Origin: Halovenus sp.
Lineage (GTDB): Archaea > Halobacteriota > Halobacteria > Halobacteriales > Haloarculaceae
DNA length: 7,604 nt
NCBI GenBank assembly: GCA_003551265.1
Contig: PUMG01000223.1
Coordinates: 1-7,604 of the forward strand
Direction of reading: 5' to 3'
In this document: positions 1-6,930 of the stretch, one piece after another
Layout: each line of letters opens with the position of its first letter
How positions within the stretch are numbered: position 1 is the stretch's first letter
Made by a program: the position numbers and the translations under genes
The notes under the pieces: model-generated
The model's input: the letters and a program-made list of their open reading frames with translations, nothing else
Databases searched by the model: none
Told to the model about the DNA's origin: nothing

Positions 1-76
1 CCGGAACAGTCGATTACCGGAACAGTCGATTACCGGAACAGTCGATTACCGGAACAGTCGATTACCGGAACAGTCG
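1..76. repeat. Perfect 16-bp tandem repeat, at least 4.75 copies, at the window edge
   Basis: The plus-strand unit ccggaacagtcgatta occurs at 1-16, 17-32, 33-48 and 49-64. The first 12 bases recur at 65-76, where the unit changes to end in gtca. No mismatch is visible between copies. On the minus strand the 12-bp core encodes the last four residues (RLFR) of the membrane protein gene at 62-1009, and the linking bases supply its TAA stop. The array therefore looks like repeated copying of the gene's own 3' end. A 16-bp period shifts frame with every unit, so it is not a peptide repeat. It starts exactly at base 1, so its real length is unknown. It could be a recent slippage expansion, or an assembly loop if this is a contig end. 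Confidence 0.95.
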
Positions 77-1009
77 GTCACGAAGCCGCTGGAGCGGTCC
101 CTCGTCGTCGACACCTGTTTCGAGTTCTGCCTCCCGCTGTTGGTGCAGTTGGGTGAGTGCGTCGACCTGTGCGTCGGGACTTTCGGCTCGACCAGTCGTG
201 CGGTCGTCACCCTGAAGCTGACGCAGGCCGGAGACGGCGTCGTCGACGCTGTCGCCCGCAGACCGAGTTTCGGCGGCAGATAGCGTCTCTGTGTTCGACT
301 CCGTGTCGTGGTCGAGTTCCGGCATGTCGAGTTTGAGACGTTTCGTGGTCGGTCTGTGTTCGACGCCACCCCAGTTGATGCTCGCCTCGTCCATCGCCGC
401 CTCGATGTCTGCGGCGACCTGTTCGTCGCTCACGTCCTCACCCTCCGTGGACTCTTCGACCCCGCTTTCGACGGTAACATCGCGCTGCTCTTGGGGAGTC
501 ACCCGGTCGACGTACTGTGCGACGAGTGCAGACCCCGTCGAAGCCGCGAGTACGACCAATCCGAGCGAGTAGAGACCGATGACCCGGAGGTCGTTTCCTG
601 TTCCCGTCCACTCGAACGGGTACACCTGTATCAGCCACACGATGGCGACGACGCAGACGCCACTGCCAGCGAGACTCGCAATGTTGGTCCGCTGGCCGAC
701 CGGCAACAGGACCGCGACACTTATCGAAATTGCCGGAAGCGCGAGCATCGTCACGACCAGCGCGAACTCACGGAGCTGCCAGAACAGCGTCGACCCGGTC
801 TCCTGTGTCCCGCTGTAGGCGAACGCTCCCAGCCCCACAACTCCGAGCGCAATACCGGCAAAGAACAGGCCGAAACCGACGTACACGTCACGCTGACTCT
901 CCGGCTCACCGATATATTCTCGGTAGACTGATAGTAGCGGCGAGTCGGGTGATTCGTTCTCGCCCTCTGTGGGTTCTGTCTCCTCTTGAGCCGCAACCTC
1001 GGCGCTCAT
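62..1009 (-). CDS. Four-helix membrane protein with acidic cytoplasmic tail; possibly CdpA-like
   Basis: This 315-residue protein has a short acidic N-terminus (1-35), four hydrophobic helices at about 43-66, 81-104, 109-130 and 141-165, and a hydrophilic, Glu/Asp-rich tail of about 150 residues. Four helices with a short charged N-terminus suggest that both ends are cytoplasmic. The tail looks disordered but has islands that seem conserved-like: a helical segment ending INWGGVEHRP (about 211-220), GLRQLQ (251-256), and a basic amphipathic tip, PLQRLRDRLFR (305-315). It carries no transporter motif, although homologues are often loosely called permeases. From memory, the layout resembles the haloarchaeal family that includes the cell-division membrane protein CdpA, but that is a hypothesis and not a sequence match I could run. 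The gene lies 87 bp downstream of pduO on the same strand. Its TAA stop lies inside the 16-bp repeat array. The start is the first ATG of the open frame. Confidence 0.88.
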   Translation of the reverse strand: MSAEVAAQEETEPTEGENESPDSPLLSVYREYIGEPESQRDVYVGFGLFFAGIALGVVGLGAFAYSGTQETGSTLFWQLREFALVVTMLALPAISISVAVLLPVGQRTNIASLAGSGVCVVAIVWLIQVYPFEWTGTGNDLRVIGLYSLGLVVLAASTGSALVAQYVDRVTPQEQRDVTVESGVEESTEGEDVSDEQVAADIEAAMDEASINWGGVEHRPTTKRLKLDMPELDHDTESNTETLSAAETRSAGDSVDDAVSGLRQLQGDDRTTGRAESPDAQVDALTQLHQQREAELETGVDDEGPLQRLRDRLFR

Positions 1010-1030
1010 GTTTGATTGCTTGCTAGAGAG

Positions 1031-1055
1031 AATTACCCCCGGTTGGGATAATACT
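1031..1055 (-). promoter_or_regulatory. Possible promoter for the membrane protein gene
   Basis: Read on the minus strand, two AT-rich elements precede the ATG at 1009. TAATTC (1031-1036) is centred about 25 nt upstream, where a leaderless haloarchaeal gene would have its TATA box. AGTATTATCC (1046-1055) would give a leader of about 15 nt. Neither is a strong match, and the gene could also be read from the pduO transcript 87 bp upstream. Confidence 0.3.
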
Positions 1056-1096
1056 TGGGGATGTGTCGCTGTTGTCGTCCTCTGCGACCTGCAGTC

Positions 1097-1633
1097 TCAG
1101 TACGTCGGACTCTCTTCCGTGACATCCTCTCGCTGGTTGACGACGCGAGCGAACGTAAACAGTGCGTCGGAGAGGCGGTTCAGATACACGAGCGCGTGTT
1201 CGTTGACGACCGATTCGCTCTCTGCGAGGGCAACGGCCCGACGTTCTGCCCGGCGACACACTGCTCGGGCGTGGTGGAGTCGTGCCGCCGAAGACGACCC
1301 GCCAGGCAGGATGAAGTTCTCCAGTGGGTCGAGTTCCTCATCGTAGCGGTCTATCATCGCTTCGAGACTGGCGACGTGTTCTTCCTCGACAGTCGGGTCA
1401 TCGCCATCCGGGTCTGGATTAGCGAAGTCTGCCTGGACGATGTGGAGGTGATTCTGCACCGCACGCAAGTCGTCGTCGAGGTCGTCGTAGCCGGTGGGTC
1501 GTGCGAGTCCGACCAGCGAGTTGACTTCGTCGGCGTTCCCGTACGCCTCGATTCGCTCGCTCGATTTCGAAACCCGGTCCATCGTCCGCAGGTCAGTCTG
1601 GCCGGCGTCGCCACGGCCGGTGTAGATCTTCAT
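1097..1633 (-). CDS. pduO: PduO-type cob(I)yrinic acid a,c-diamide (cobalamin) adenosyltransferase
   Basis: The enzyme transfers the 5'-deoxyadenosyl group of ATP to cob(I)alamin, giving adenosylcobalamin, the coenzyme of class II ribonucleotide reductase and methylmalonyl-CoA mutase. The 178-residue product is the normal length for the single-domain PduO family. It shows the N-terminal ATP loop YTGRGDAGQTDL (4-15), the KSSERIEAYGNADEVNS stretch (23-39) with the conserved Asp35, FILPGGSSSAARLHHARAVC (107-126) followed by the RRAER arginines, and YLNRLSDALFTFAR (150-163). The ATG at 1633 is chosen because family members begin MKIYTxxGD. The open frame extends to a TTG at 1702, but that extension has no family similarity and runs into the 21-bp repeats. 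The gene is 117 bp downstream of ychF on the same strand, so co-transcription is possible. No convincing TATA box is visible directly upstream. Confidence 0.95.
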   Translation of the reverse strand: MKIYTGRGDAGQTDLRTMDRVSKSSERIEAYGNADEVNSLVGLARPTGYDDLDDDLRAVQNHLHIVQADFANPDPDGDDPTVEEEHVASLEAMIDRYDEELDPLENFILPGGSSSAARLHHARAVCRRAERRAVALAESESVVNEHALVYLNRLSDALFTFARVVNQREDVTEESPTY

Positions 1634-1694
1634 GCCTCCCGTTCGGTTTGGAAGGACCTTACTCTGACGGCTACCGCGAGAGAGCATGTCCCGG

Positions 1695-1757
1695 GTGAAC
1701 AAGAGCAGGTACTTGGTGAACGATACCAGTTACTGAGTGAACGCGAGCAGTCACTGA
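1695..1757. repeat. Three degenerate 21-bp tandem repeats across the ychF stop codon
   Basis: On the plus strand the units start with GTGAAC at 1695, 1716 and 1737, exactly 21 bp apart. Units 2 and 3 agree at 17 of 21 positions, and unit 1 agrees with each of them at 15 of 21. A weaker fourth match (12 of 21) may precede at 1674-1694. The shared pattern is GTGAAC, a variable stretch around AGC/ACC, then CAG and (T/C)ACTGA. The array covers the last codons and stop of ychF and fills half of the gap before pduO. Twenty-one bp is about two helical turns, so each unit would face the same side of the helix, as in an operator array. It may equally be a decayed duplication. Confidence 0.75.
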
Positions 1758-2938
1758 TTCGTCGAGACAACCTCGAGGACCGCACGGTGGTCGAGCACGG
1801 TCTGTGCGCCGACCTGGCGGTTCTCACGACAGTCGATGCCGTGGAGGAACCCATCACCAATGTCCGAGTGGAGGTGGTACGCAAAATCCTCCGCAGTCGC
1901 ATCGGCTGGTAACAGAAAACAATCTCGAAACGGCCCTTTCGACCACGTCCCTGACGCTGACCCCGGGAAGACTGCCTTGAGTCCAAGTACATCGAAGACG
2001 GCAGCTTCGAGCGCACGCTGGACACCGGTTCCCCCAAACTCCTCGAGGAAACTCCGAATCTGTTCGAGCCCTTCTACCTGCTCGGGTGGCAGGTCGGCCG
2101 TAATTTCGAACTCGTCGTCACCAGGAACGTACTCGACGGCACCCTGTTCACGGGCGTTTTTGAGCGCCTTCTCGGCGTGGGCAGAGACAGGGACGAACTC
2201 CAGGTGGTCGTAGTCGGGGTCGTTCGTAATCGCGTTCCAGTTCTTCTGTGCCGCGGGTGTGTCCATCTTGTTCGCCGCGATGACCATCGGTTTCGTCCGT
2301 TTACGGATTTCACGGGCCAGTGATTCCTTCTCACCGGCTGTCCACGACAGTGGCGCGACGTCGAGACCGAGCGCGAGGACGACCTGTTTGATTTCGGCCG
2401 CCCCGATGCCAAACGCAGAGAGCTGTTCGGCGAGCACCTCTTCGGGGTCAGGCTCTGCCATGTGAAGACTCTCGTAGCGACGGACACCCTTCTCCAGAAT
2501 GTCGAGATACCACGCGTCGAGTTCGTCTTCGAGGAAGTCGATATCCTCGCGTGGGTCGTGGTTCTCCGTCTGTTCACCCTCCATGTCAGTCGTCCCCGAG
2601 AAGTCGACGACGTGAACGAGTACGTCCGTCTCGTTCAGGTCGGTGAGAAACTGATTGCCGAGACCGCGTCCCTCGTGAGCGCCGGGGACGAGACCCGCGA
2701 CGTCGACGAGTTTGACCGGGATGAAGCGCGTGCCACACTCACAGACGCCAACGGAGGGCTGACACGTCTCGTCGAATTCTGGGGCCGCACACGGTGTCCG
2801 GACGTACGCCTCGCCGATGCTGGGGTCGATAGTCGTGAACGGGTACGCGCCCTCGGGAACGTCGTTCATCGTCGCTGCATTGAAAAGCGTCGACTTCCCG
2901 ACCGAGGGCTTGCCGACCAGACCAATCCGATAACTCAT
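1751..2938 (-). CDS. ychF: Archaeal YchF/OLA1-family GTP-binding protein with C-terminal TGS domain
   Basis: This is a 395-residue OBG-type P-loop GTPase of the YchF family, a cytoplasmic protein generally tied to ribosomes and translation or stress control. The G1 loop is GKPSVGKST (9-17), the switch I region PFTTIDP (33-39), and G3 DVAGLVPGAHEGRGLGNQFL (79-98), the hallmark stretch of the family. G4 is NKMD (223-226), G5 is SA (252-253), and a TGS-like domain fills about 320-393. The order and motifs match my recollection of the Pyrococcus PH0525 protein. Bacterial and eukaryotic members have a non-canonical G4 and prefer ATP, whereas NKMD here is the ordinary GTPase form. Four cysteines (50, 59, 66, 68) lie between switch I and G3. 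MSYRIGLVG is chosen as the start (ATG at 2938) over an ATG at 2977 because a TATA box lies about 26 nt upstream. It is divergent from cofH. Confidence 0.96.
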   Translation of the reverse strand: MSYRIGLVGKPSVGKSTLFNAATMNDVPEGAYPFTTIDPSIGEAYVRTPCAAPEFDETCQPSVGVCECGTRFIPVKLVDVAGLVPGAHEGRGLGNQFLTDLNETDVLVHVVDFSGTTDMEGEQTENHDPREDIDFLEDELDAWYLDILEKGVRRYESLHMAEPDPEEVLAEQLSAFGIGAAEIKQVVLALGLDVAPLSWTAGEKESLAREIRKRTKPMVIAANKMDTPAAQKNWNAITNDPDYDHLEFVPVSAHAEKALKNAREQGAVEYVPGDDEFEITADLPPEQVEGLEQIRSFLEEFGGTGVQRALEAAVFDVLGLKAVFPGSASGTWSKGPFRDCFLLPADATAEDFAYHLHSDIGDGFLHGIDCRENRQVGAQTVLDHRAVLEVVSTNQ

Positions 2939-2960
2939 TGACGGTCGGAGGAACGCCGCG

Positions 2961-2966
2961 TATAAA
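2961..2966 (-). promoter_or_regulatory. TATA box for ychF (leaderless)
   Basis: On the minus strand TTTATA is centred about 26 nt upstream of the ATG at 2938, with a purine-rich GGAAA-type stretch just upstream that could act as BRE. The spacing predicts transcription starting at or next to the start codon, which is why the shorter start was chosen. Confidence 0.75.
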
Positions 2967-3108
2967 CGGATTTCCACCTATCACCGCTACGTCGTGTGGT
3001 CTCGCGTGACACACATATCGTGACAGGGAGTATCGGACGGACTCACACGGCGTAATTATCGATTCGAATACATCCTTACCGAGAACGTTCCCAGGTGACC
3101 CATCAACG

Positions 3109-3114
3109 TTTATG
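3109..3114 (+). promoter_or_regulatory. TATA box for cofH (leaderless)
   Basis: TTTATG lies about 27 nt upstream of the ATG at 3139, the normal spacing for a leaderless haloarchaeal transcript. The in-frame ATG at 3112 is part of this box and is therefore unlikely to be translated. Confidence 0.7.
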
Positions 3115-3138
3115 TTGTCCGATTGCACAGAGAGGGTA

Positions 3139-4497
3139 ATGGCAGATGTCTCTCGTCGGCTTTCGAACGTACCACGTGACCGGTACGACTGGGAGTTCGT
3201 TCCCGAGAGCGACCAGACGTTCGAGCGCGCACTCGAAAAAGCTCGAGCAGGCAAGCGTCTCACTGTCGACGACGGGATAGCGCTCATCACGACGGGAACC
3301 GACAGACCCGGAATCGACCCTGAGCGCAAAGAACAGGTGCTAGAGGCGGCCGACCGCCGACGAGCGGAGGTCGTCGGTGAGGAGGTAACCTTCGTCGCCA
3401 ACCTCAACAACAATGTCACGACAGCGTGTAACACCGGCTGTCTGTTCTGCAACTTCAAAGACACCTCCAGGAACTTCCTCGTCGAAAACGACGAGAGTCA
3501 TTCCGGCTTCACCCGGACTCCCGAAGAGTCACGCCGAATTGTCGAGAATGCCCTGGACACAGGTATCTACGAGGTGACCTCGGTGAGTGGCCTCCATCCG
3601 GCGCTCGCCCTCGACGACGAACATCTCGAAATTCTGGACGGGAGCGACCGCGGCGACCTGAACTACAGACCGGCGGTTCAGTACGAGAAGGACCCCGGAA
3701 CGTACTGCGAACAGTTACGAGCCATGAGTGTCGGCGGGGTCCACGTTCACTCTATGACTCCCGAAGAGGCGTATCACGCTCGGCGTGGGACGGACTGGAG
3801 TTACGAGGAGGTGTACCGAAGACTCGCCGCTGCGGGACTCGACAGCGTACCCGGAACTGCTGCCGAGATTCTGGTCGACGAGGTTCGTGAGGTCATCTGC
3901 CCAGGCAAGATACGGAGCGAGGAGTGGGTCGAGGCGATGGAGGCCGCGGCTGCTGTCGGCTTGCCGATGACGGCAACGATAATGTACGGTCACGTCGAGA
4001 ACGAGGCGCATCGGGTTCTACATCTCGACGTTATCAGGGACTTACAGGAGCGAACGGGCGCGATTACGGAGTTCGTCCCGCTGTCGTTCGTCCACCCCAG
4101 CACACCGCTTTACGAGCGTGGCATGGTCGACGGGGGCGCAACGGCTGACGAGGACGAACTGATGATCGCCGTCTCCCGACTGTATCTCGACAACGTCGAC
4201 CACATCCAGTCTTCCTGGGTGAAATACGGCGACGAACTCGGACTCAAGATGCTCTCGTGTGGTGCCGACGACTTCATGGGAACCATCCTCTCCGAGGAGA
4301 TAACGAAACGCGCTGGCGGACGCTTCGGCGAGTACCGCTCGTTCGAAGAGTACGTCGAGATGATAACAGCCATCGGCCGAATTCCAGCCGAACGGTCGAC
4401 GGATTACGAACAGCGCCGACGCATCGACCCGACCGACCCACCGTTTGGTCCCGAACTCGGTCCGCGTGCCGATGGCACGCCACTGCTCGAACAGTGA
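3139..4497 (+). CDS. cofH: FO synthase subunit CofH (5-amino-6-(D-ribitylamino)uracil–L-tyrosine 4-hydroxyphenyl transferase)
   Basis: CofH is a radical SAM enzyme. It cleaves tyrosine and joins the 4-hydroxybenzyl fragment to 5-amino-6-ribitylaminouracil; CofG then closes the ring to give FO, the chromophore of coenzyme F420. The 452-residue product carries the radical SAM cluster motif ACNTGCLFCNF with Cys97, Cys101 and Cys104 (CX3CX2C), the CofH/MqnC-type stretch VHVHSMTPEE (191-200), VPGTAAEIL (227-235), ICPGKI (243-248) and a barrel end with WVKYG (350-354). MqnC and MqnE are relatives, but the haloarchaeal setting and these motifs favour CofH. About 85 residues precede the radical SAM core. 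No CofG partner is in the window. The ATG at 3139 is preferred to the in-frame ATG at 3112, which sits in the TATA box. ychF is divergent, and the thermosome gene follows 82 bp later with its own promoter. Confidence 0.93.
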   Translation: MADVSRRLSNVPRDRYDWEFVPESDQTFERALEKARAGKRLTVDDGIALITTGTDRPGIDPERKEQVLEAADRRRAEVVGEEVTFVANLNNNVTTACNTGCLFCNFKDTSRNFLVENDESHSGFTRTPEESRRIVENALDTGIYEVTSVSGLHPALALDDEHLEILDGSDRGDLNYRPAVQYEKDPGTYCEQLRAMSVGGVHVHSMTPEEAYHARRGTDWSYEEVYRRLAAAGLDSVPGTAAEILVDEVREVICPGKIRSEEWVEAMEAAAAVGLPMTATIMYGHVENEAHRVLHLDVIRDLQERTGAITEFVPLSFVHPSTPLYERGMVDGGATADEDELMIAVSRLYLDNVDHIQSSWVKYGDELGLKMLSCGADDFMGTILSEEITKRAGGRFGEYRSFEEYVEMITAIGRIPAERSTDYEQRRRIDPTDPPFGPELGPRADGTPLLEQ

Positions 4498-4534
4498 CAA
4501 GAATACTCATCGTACAGTACTTCCGAGTGAAAAC

Positions 4535-4543
4535 TTTTATATA
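4535..4543 (+). promoter_or_regulatory. Strong TATA box for the thermosome gene
   Basis: TTTTATATA is preceded by a purine-rich GAGTGAAAAC stretch suitable as BRE. With initiation about 26 nt downstream, the transcript would begin near 4565 with a leader of about 15 nt. It is the most consensus-like promoter in the window, fitting a highly expressed chaperonin. Haloarchaeal cct genes are known to be heat-inducible through core-promoter elements; whether this one is cannot be told from sequence. Confidence 0.75.
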
Positions 4544-4566
4544 GAACTGCAAACGACCTTTTAACT

Positions 4567-4571
4567 GAGGT
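4567..4571 (+). promoter_or_regulatory. Shine-Dalgarno site of the thermosome gene
   Basis: GAGGT ends 8 nt before the ATG at 4580 and matches the anti-SD of 16S rRNA. It is unusual here because most neighbouring genes look leaderless. It supports the ATG at 4580 over the in-frame ATGs at codons 9 and 14. Confidence 0.65.
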
Positions 4572-4579
4572 AGTAAACA

Positions 4580-6163
4580 ATGTCACAATCTGGTCAGCGA
4601 CGCATGGGCGGACAGCCGATGTTCATTCTCAGTGAAGATACCGAGCGGACACGAGGTGGCGACGCGCAGTCGTCGAACATCGCGGCAGGAAAAGCAGTGA
4701 GCGAGGCCGTACGCACGACGCTCGGCCCTCGTGGGATGGACAAGATGCTCGTCTCCGACAGCGGCGACGTCGTCATCACGAACGACGGTGCGACGATCCT
4801 CGACGAGATGGACATCGAGCATCCAGCGGCCCAGATGCTGGTCGAAGTCTCCGAGACACAGGAAGAAGAAGTCGGTGACGGGACGACGACCGCTGCGATT
4901 CTCGCGGGAGAGTTGCTCTCGAACGCGGAGGACCTGCTCGACGACGACGTCCACCCGACGACGATTGTCGAGGGGTACCACGAGGCGGCTCAGCTCGCAC
5001 AGGAGGCAATCGAGGACGCTGTCGTCGACACCGAACTCGACGAGGAGCAACTCATCAAGGTTGCCGAATCGAGCATGACGGGCAAAGGCACCGGCGGCGT
5101 CACAGCCGACGACCTCGCCAGAACGGTCGTCAACACCATCGAGTACGTCCGAAGCGAGGAGGGCGTCGACCGCGACAGCATCACGATTCACACGCAGGTT
5201 GGTGCGTCCTCGAGCGCGACGGAACTCATCGAGGGTGTCATCGTCGACGAAGAGCCAGCAAGCGATGGAATGCCTCGTTCGGTCGAGGACGCGGCGATAG
5301 CGGTCGTCGACGACGACCTCGAAATCAAAGAGAGTAACATCGACGCCGAGTACCAGGTGTCGAACGTCGACCAGCTCAACGCTGCCATCGACGCCGAGAA
5401 CGAGCAACTCCGTGAGTACGCCGACGTGCTGGCTGACTCGGGCGCTGACGTCGTCTTCGTGACGGGCGACGTCGACGACCGTGTGGTTTCGTTCCTCGCC
5501 GGCCACGGTCTGCTAACGTTCGAGGACATCGGCTCTGACGACGTCACCGCCATCTGTTCGGCGACTGGTGCGAGCCGCGTCGGCTCCGTCCACACGCTCG
5601 AAGAGGAGGACTTCGGACACGCAGACAGCGTCCGTGTCGAGAAGTTCGGAGACGACGAACTCGCGTTCATCGAGGGTGGAGCGGCCGCCGAGGCAGTCAC
5701 AATCTTCGCCCGGGGTGGAACCGAACACGTCGTCGACGAACTCGAACGCGCGCTGTCGGACTCTCTCGACGTGGTGACCGCTGCACTGGATGCGGGTGGC
5801 GTCGTCTACGGCGCTGGCTCGACCGAGATTGCAGTCGCCAACCACGTCCGGGAAGGAGCAGCAGGTATCGAGGGTCGCCGACAGCTCGCCGTCGAGGCGT
5901 TCGCCGATGCCCTCGACGTCCTGCCTCGCACACTCGCGGAGAACACGGGTATGGACCCCATCGACGCGCTGGTCGACCTTCGCTCTGCGCACAAGGGTGG
6001 CACGTTCGCTGGTGTCATCAGCGCCGACGAGACGGGCATCATCGCAGAACCAGCCGAGTACGGCATCCTCGACCCCGCTGCTGTCAAGCGTGAGGCTGTC
6101 GAGAGCGCAACCGAGGCTGCGACGATGATTGTCCGCATCGACGACGTGATTGCGTCCTCGTAA
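4580..6163 (+). CDS. Thermosome (group II chaperonin) subunit, tail-less Cct3-like
   Basis: The product is a subunit of the double-ring, ATP-driven cytoplasmic folding chamber of archaea. It has 527 residues and the family motifs throughout: [13 protein letters not shown] (45-57), NDGATIL (68-74), GDGTTTA (99-105), SMTGKGTGG (175-183), [18 protein letters not shown] (389-406 by family order, with the catalytic-type Asp394 in SDSL), and [10 protein letters not shown] (455-464). Two departures stand out. The glycine triplet of the usual GGGA nucleotide-site motif reads GAGS (411-414). The chain stops at VIASS with none of the Gly/Met-rich tail of most haloarchaeal subunits. In Haloferax volcanii, CCT3 is shorter than CCT1 and CCT2, so this is probably the equivalent third subunit, which would assemble with paralogues encoded elsewhere. 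It has its own promoter and RBS, and the UDG-like gene follows 54 bp later. Confidence 0.96.
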   Translation: MSQSGQRRMGGQPMFILSEDTERTRGGDAQSSNIAAGKAVSEAVRTTLGPRGMDKMLVSDSGDVVITNDGATILDEMDIEHPAAQMLVEVSETQEEEVGDGTTTAAILAGELLSNAEDLLDDDVHPTTIVEGYHEAAQLAQEAIEDAVVDTELDEEQLIKVAESSMTGKGTGGVTADDLARTVVNTIEYVRSEEGVDRDSITIHTQVGASSSATELIEGVIVDEEPASDGMPRSVEDAAIAVVDDDLEIKESNIDAEYQVSNVDQLNAAIDAENEQLREYADVLADSGADVVFVTGDVDDRVVSFLAGHGLLTFEDIGSDDVTAICSATGASRVGSVHTLEEEDFGHADSVRVEKFGDDELAFIEGGAAAEAVTIFARGGTEHVVDELERALSDSLDVVTAALDAGGVVYGAGSTEIAVANHVREGAAGIEGRRQLAVEAFADALDVLPRTLAENTGMDPIDALVDLRSAHKGGTFAGVISADETGIIAEPAEYGILDPAAVKREAVESATEAATMIVRIDDVIASS

Positions 6164-6206
6164 GGCTGGATTCACTTCGCAATCTTATTCAAAGCTGCTG
6201 TCTAAC

Positions 6207-6210
6207 GGAG
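6207..6210 (+). promoter_or_regulatory. Shine-Dalgarno site deciding the GTG start of the UDG-like gene
   Basis: GGAG lies 7 nt before the GTG at 6218. It supports that non-ATG start and a leadered or read-through transcript from the thermosome gene. A weak AT-rich element (ATCTTATTC, 6182-6190) lies about 30 nt upstream and could be an independent promoter. Confidence 0.5.
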
Positions 6211-6217
6211 CGCTGTC

Positions 6218-6859
6218 GTGGAGTACGTCGCACGCACTGATAGCAATCCGTTCGGCCAGAGTCCACCCTGTGAACGGTTCGTGCCCGGCTATGGGGACGT
6301 GAACGCAGATTTCCACCTCGTCGGTGACCACCCCGGGATTCACGGTGGTGAGCGTTCGAAGATTCCATTCACGGACCGCCCCTGGTCGGCCACCTTTTTC
6401 GAGACCCTGGTCCGTGCCGGACTCCTTCAAGAAGCAGACCTCGATTCCAGCAGGTTTGCCAGCTACCGGACGTTTCTCTCGTATCTCCACATGTGTGTCC
6501 CCGAAAACGGGATACCTGACACTGATTCGTACGCCCGGATGGAGCCGTTTTTCGACTCGGAACTCAGAGCCATCACTGCACACGTGCTGATTCCGGTCGG
6601 CGAGCGCGCGACCGCTCACGTGCTGAAGACGTACACGTCGACGCCAGTAGCGGCGTCTCCAGAGATGGAGGAGTACCACGCCACCGAGATACGTGGTGCA
6701 GGGTGGCTCGTGATTCCGGTCAAACACCCTGCAGACTGGAGTGACGACGATGCCGAGGCGTTCGTCGAGCGGATACAGTCACTCGAAGAGGCGGATTACC
6801 GGCAGGTGTCCGACCTCGGCCGGTTCATGCCCGGCGGCGACGCGTACTTCGTCAGGTGA
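6218..6859 (+). CDS. Uracil-DNA glycosylase superfamily protein, divergent
   Basis: This 213-residue protein is probably a DNA base-excision enzyme or a relative of one. Motif order follows the UDG superfamily. PGYGDVNADFHLVGDHPGIHGG (23-44) contains the first loop, GDHPG (36-40), in the place of GEAPG in family 4. IPFTD (49-53) stands where family 4 has PFVG. HMCVPEN (91-97) resembles the CxPPxN stretch, IPVGERAT (125-132) the G-A-T stretch, and PVKHPADW (167-174) the last HP-containing loop. It has only two cysteines (18 and 93), so the four-cysteine iron-sulphur site of family 4 is absent. The first-loop His38 also replaces the usual residue. Uracil excision is therefore plausible but not assured. 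GTG is taken as the start because of the RBS and because the protein begins with the SNPFGxxPPC stretch that I recall from haloarchaeal homologues. Confidence 0.82.
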   Translation: MEYVARTDSNPFGQSPPCERFVPGYGDVNADFHLVGDHPGIHGGERSKIPFTDRPWSATFFETLVRAGLLQEADLDSSRFASYRTFLSYLHMCVPENGIPDTDSYARMEPFFDSELRAITAHVLIPVGERATAHVLKTYTSTPVAASPEMEEYHATEIRGAGWLVIPVKHPADWSDDDAEAFVERIQSLEEADYRQVSDLGRFMPGGDAYFVR

Positions 6860-6930
6860 GCGGGTCGTGCGTGAGTCTGTTCCGTACGAGTCTCCTCGGT
6901 AAGTGAGCGTTACCGACAATACGGGACACA

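Noticed and set aside
1..76. CRISPR array
   Set aside because: Units are 16 bp, directly adjacent and identical, with no unique spacers.
308..931. A 207-codon plus-strand open frame antisense to the membrane protein gene
   Set aside because: Arg/Asp-rich shadow composition with no motif; the minus-strand frame encodes four clear membrane helices.
1634..1702. N-terminal extension of the adenosyltransferase from a TTG start
   Set aside because: The family begins at MKIYT. The extension has no similarity, overlaps the 21-bp repeats and uses a rare start codon.
1055..1912. A 285-codon plus-strand open frame across pduO and the end of ychF, which reads the 21-bp repeats as seven-residue repeats
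   Set aside because: Two well-recognised genes occupy the opposite strand, and the predicted protein resembles no family. The heptad look is a by-product of a 21-bp period.
4583..5506. A 307-codon open frame antisense to the thermosome gene, and another of 220 codons at 5513-6175
   Set aside because: They mirror the codon bias of the high-GC thermosome gene, show Val/Asp/Arg-heavy low-complexity composition with no domain, and have no promoter or RBS of their own.
4580..6163. Loss of the catalytic aspartate in the thermosome, suspected because ALDAG replaces the usual ALEDG before the glycine motif
   Set aside because: The GroEL Asp398 equivalent lies earlier, in the (D/E/H)D(A/S)L motif. 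Here it is present as SDSL (Asp394), so ATPase chemistry is probably intact.
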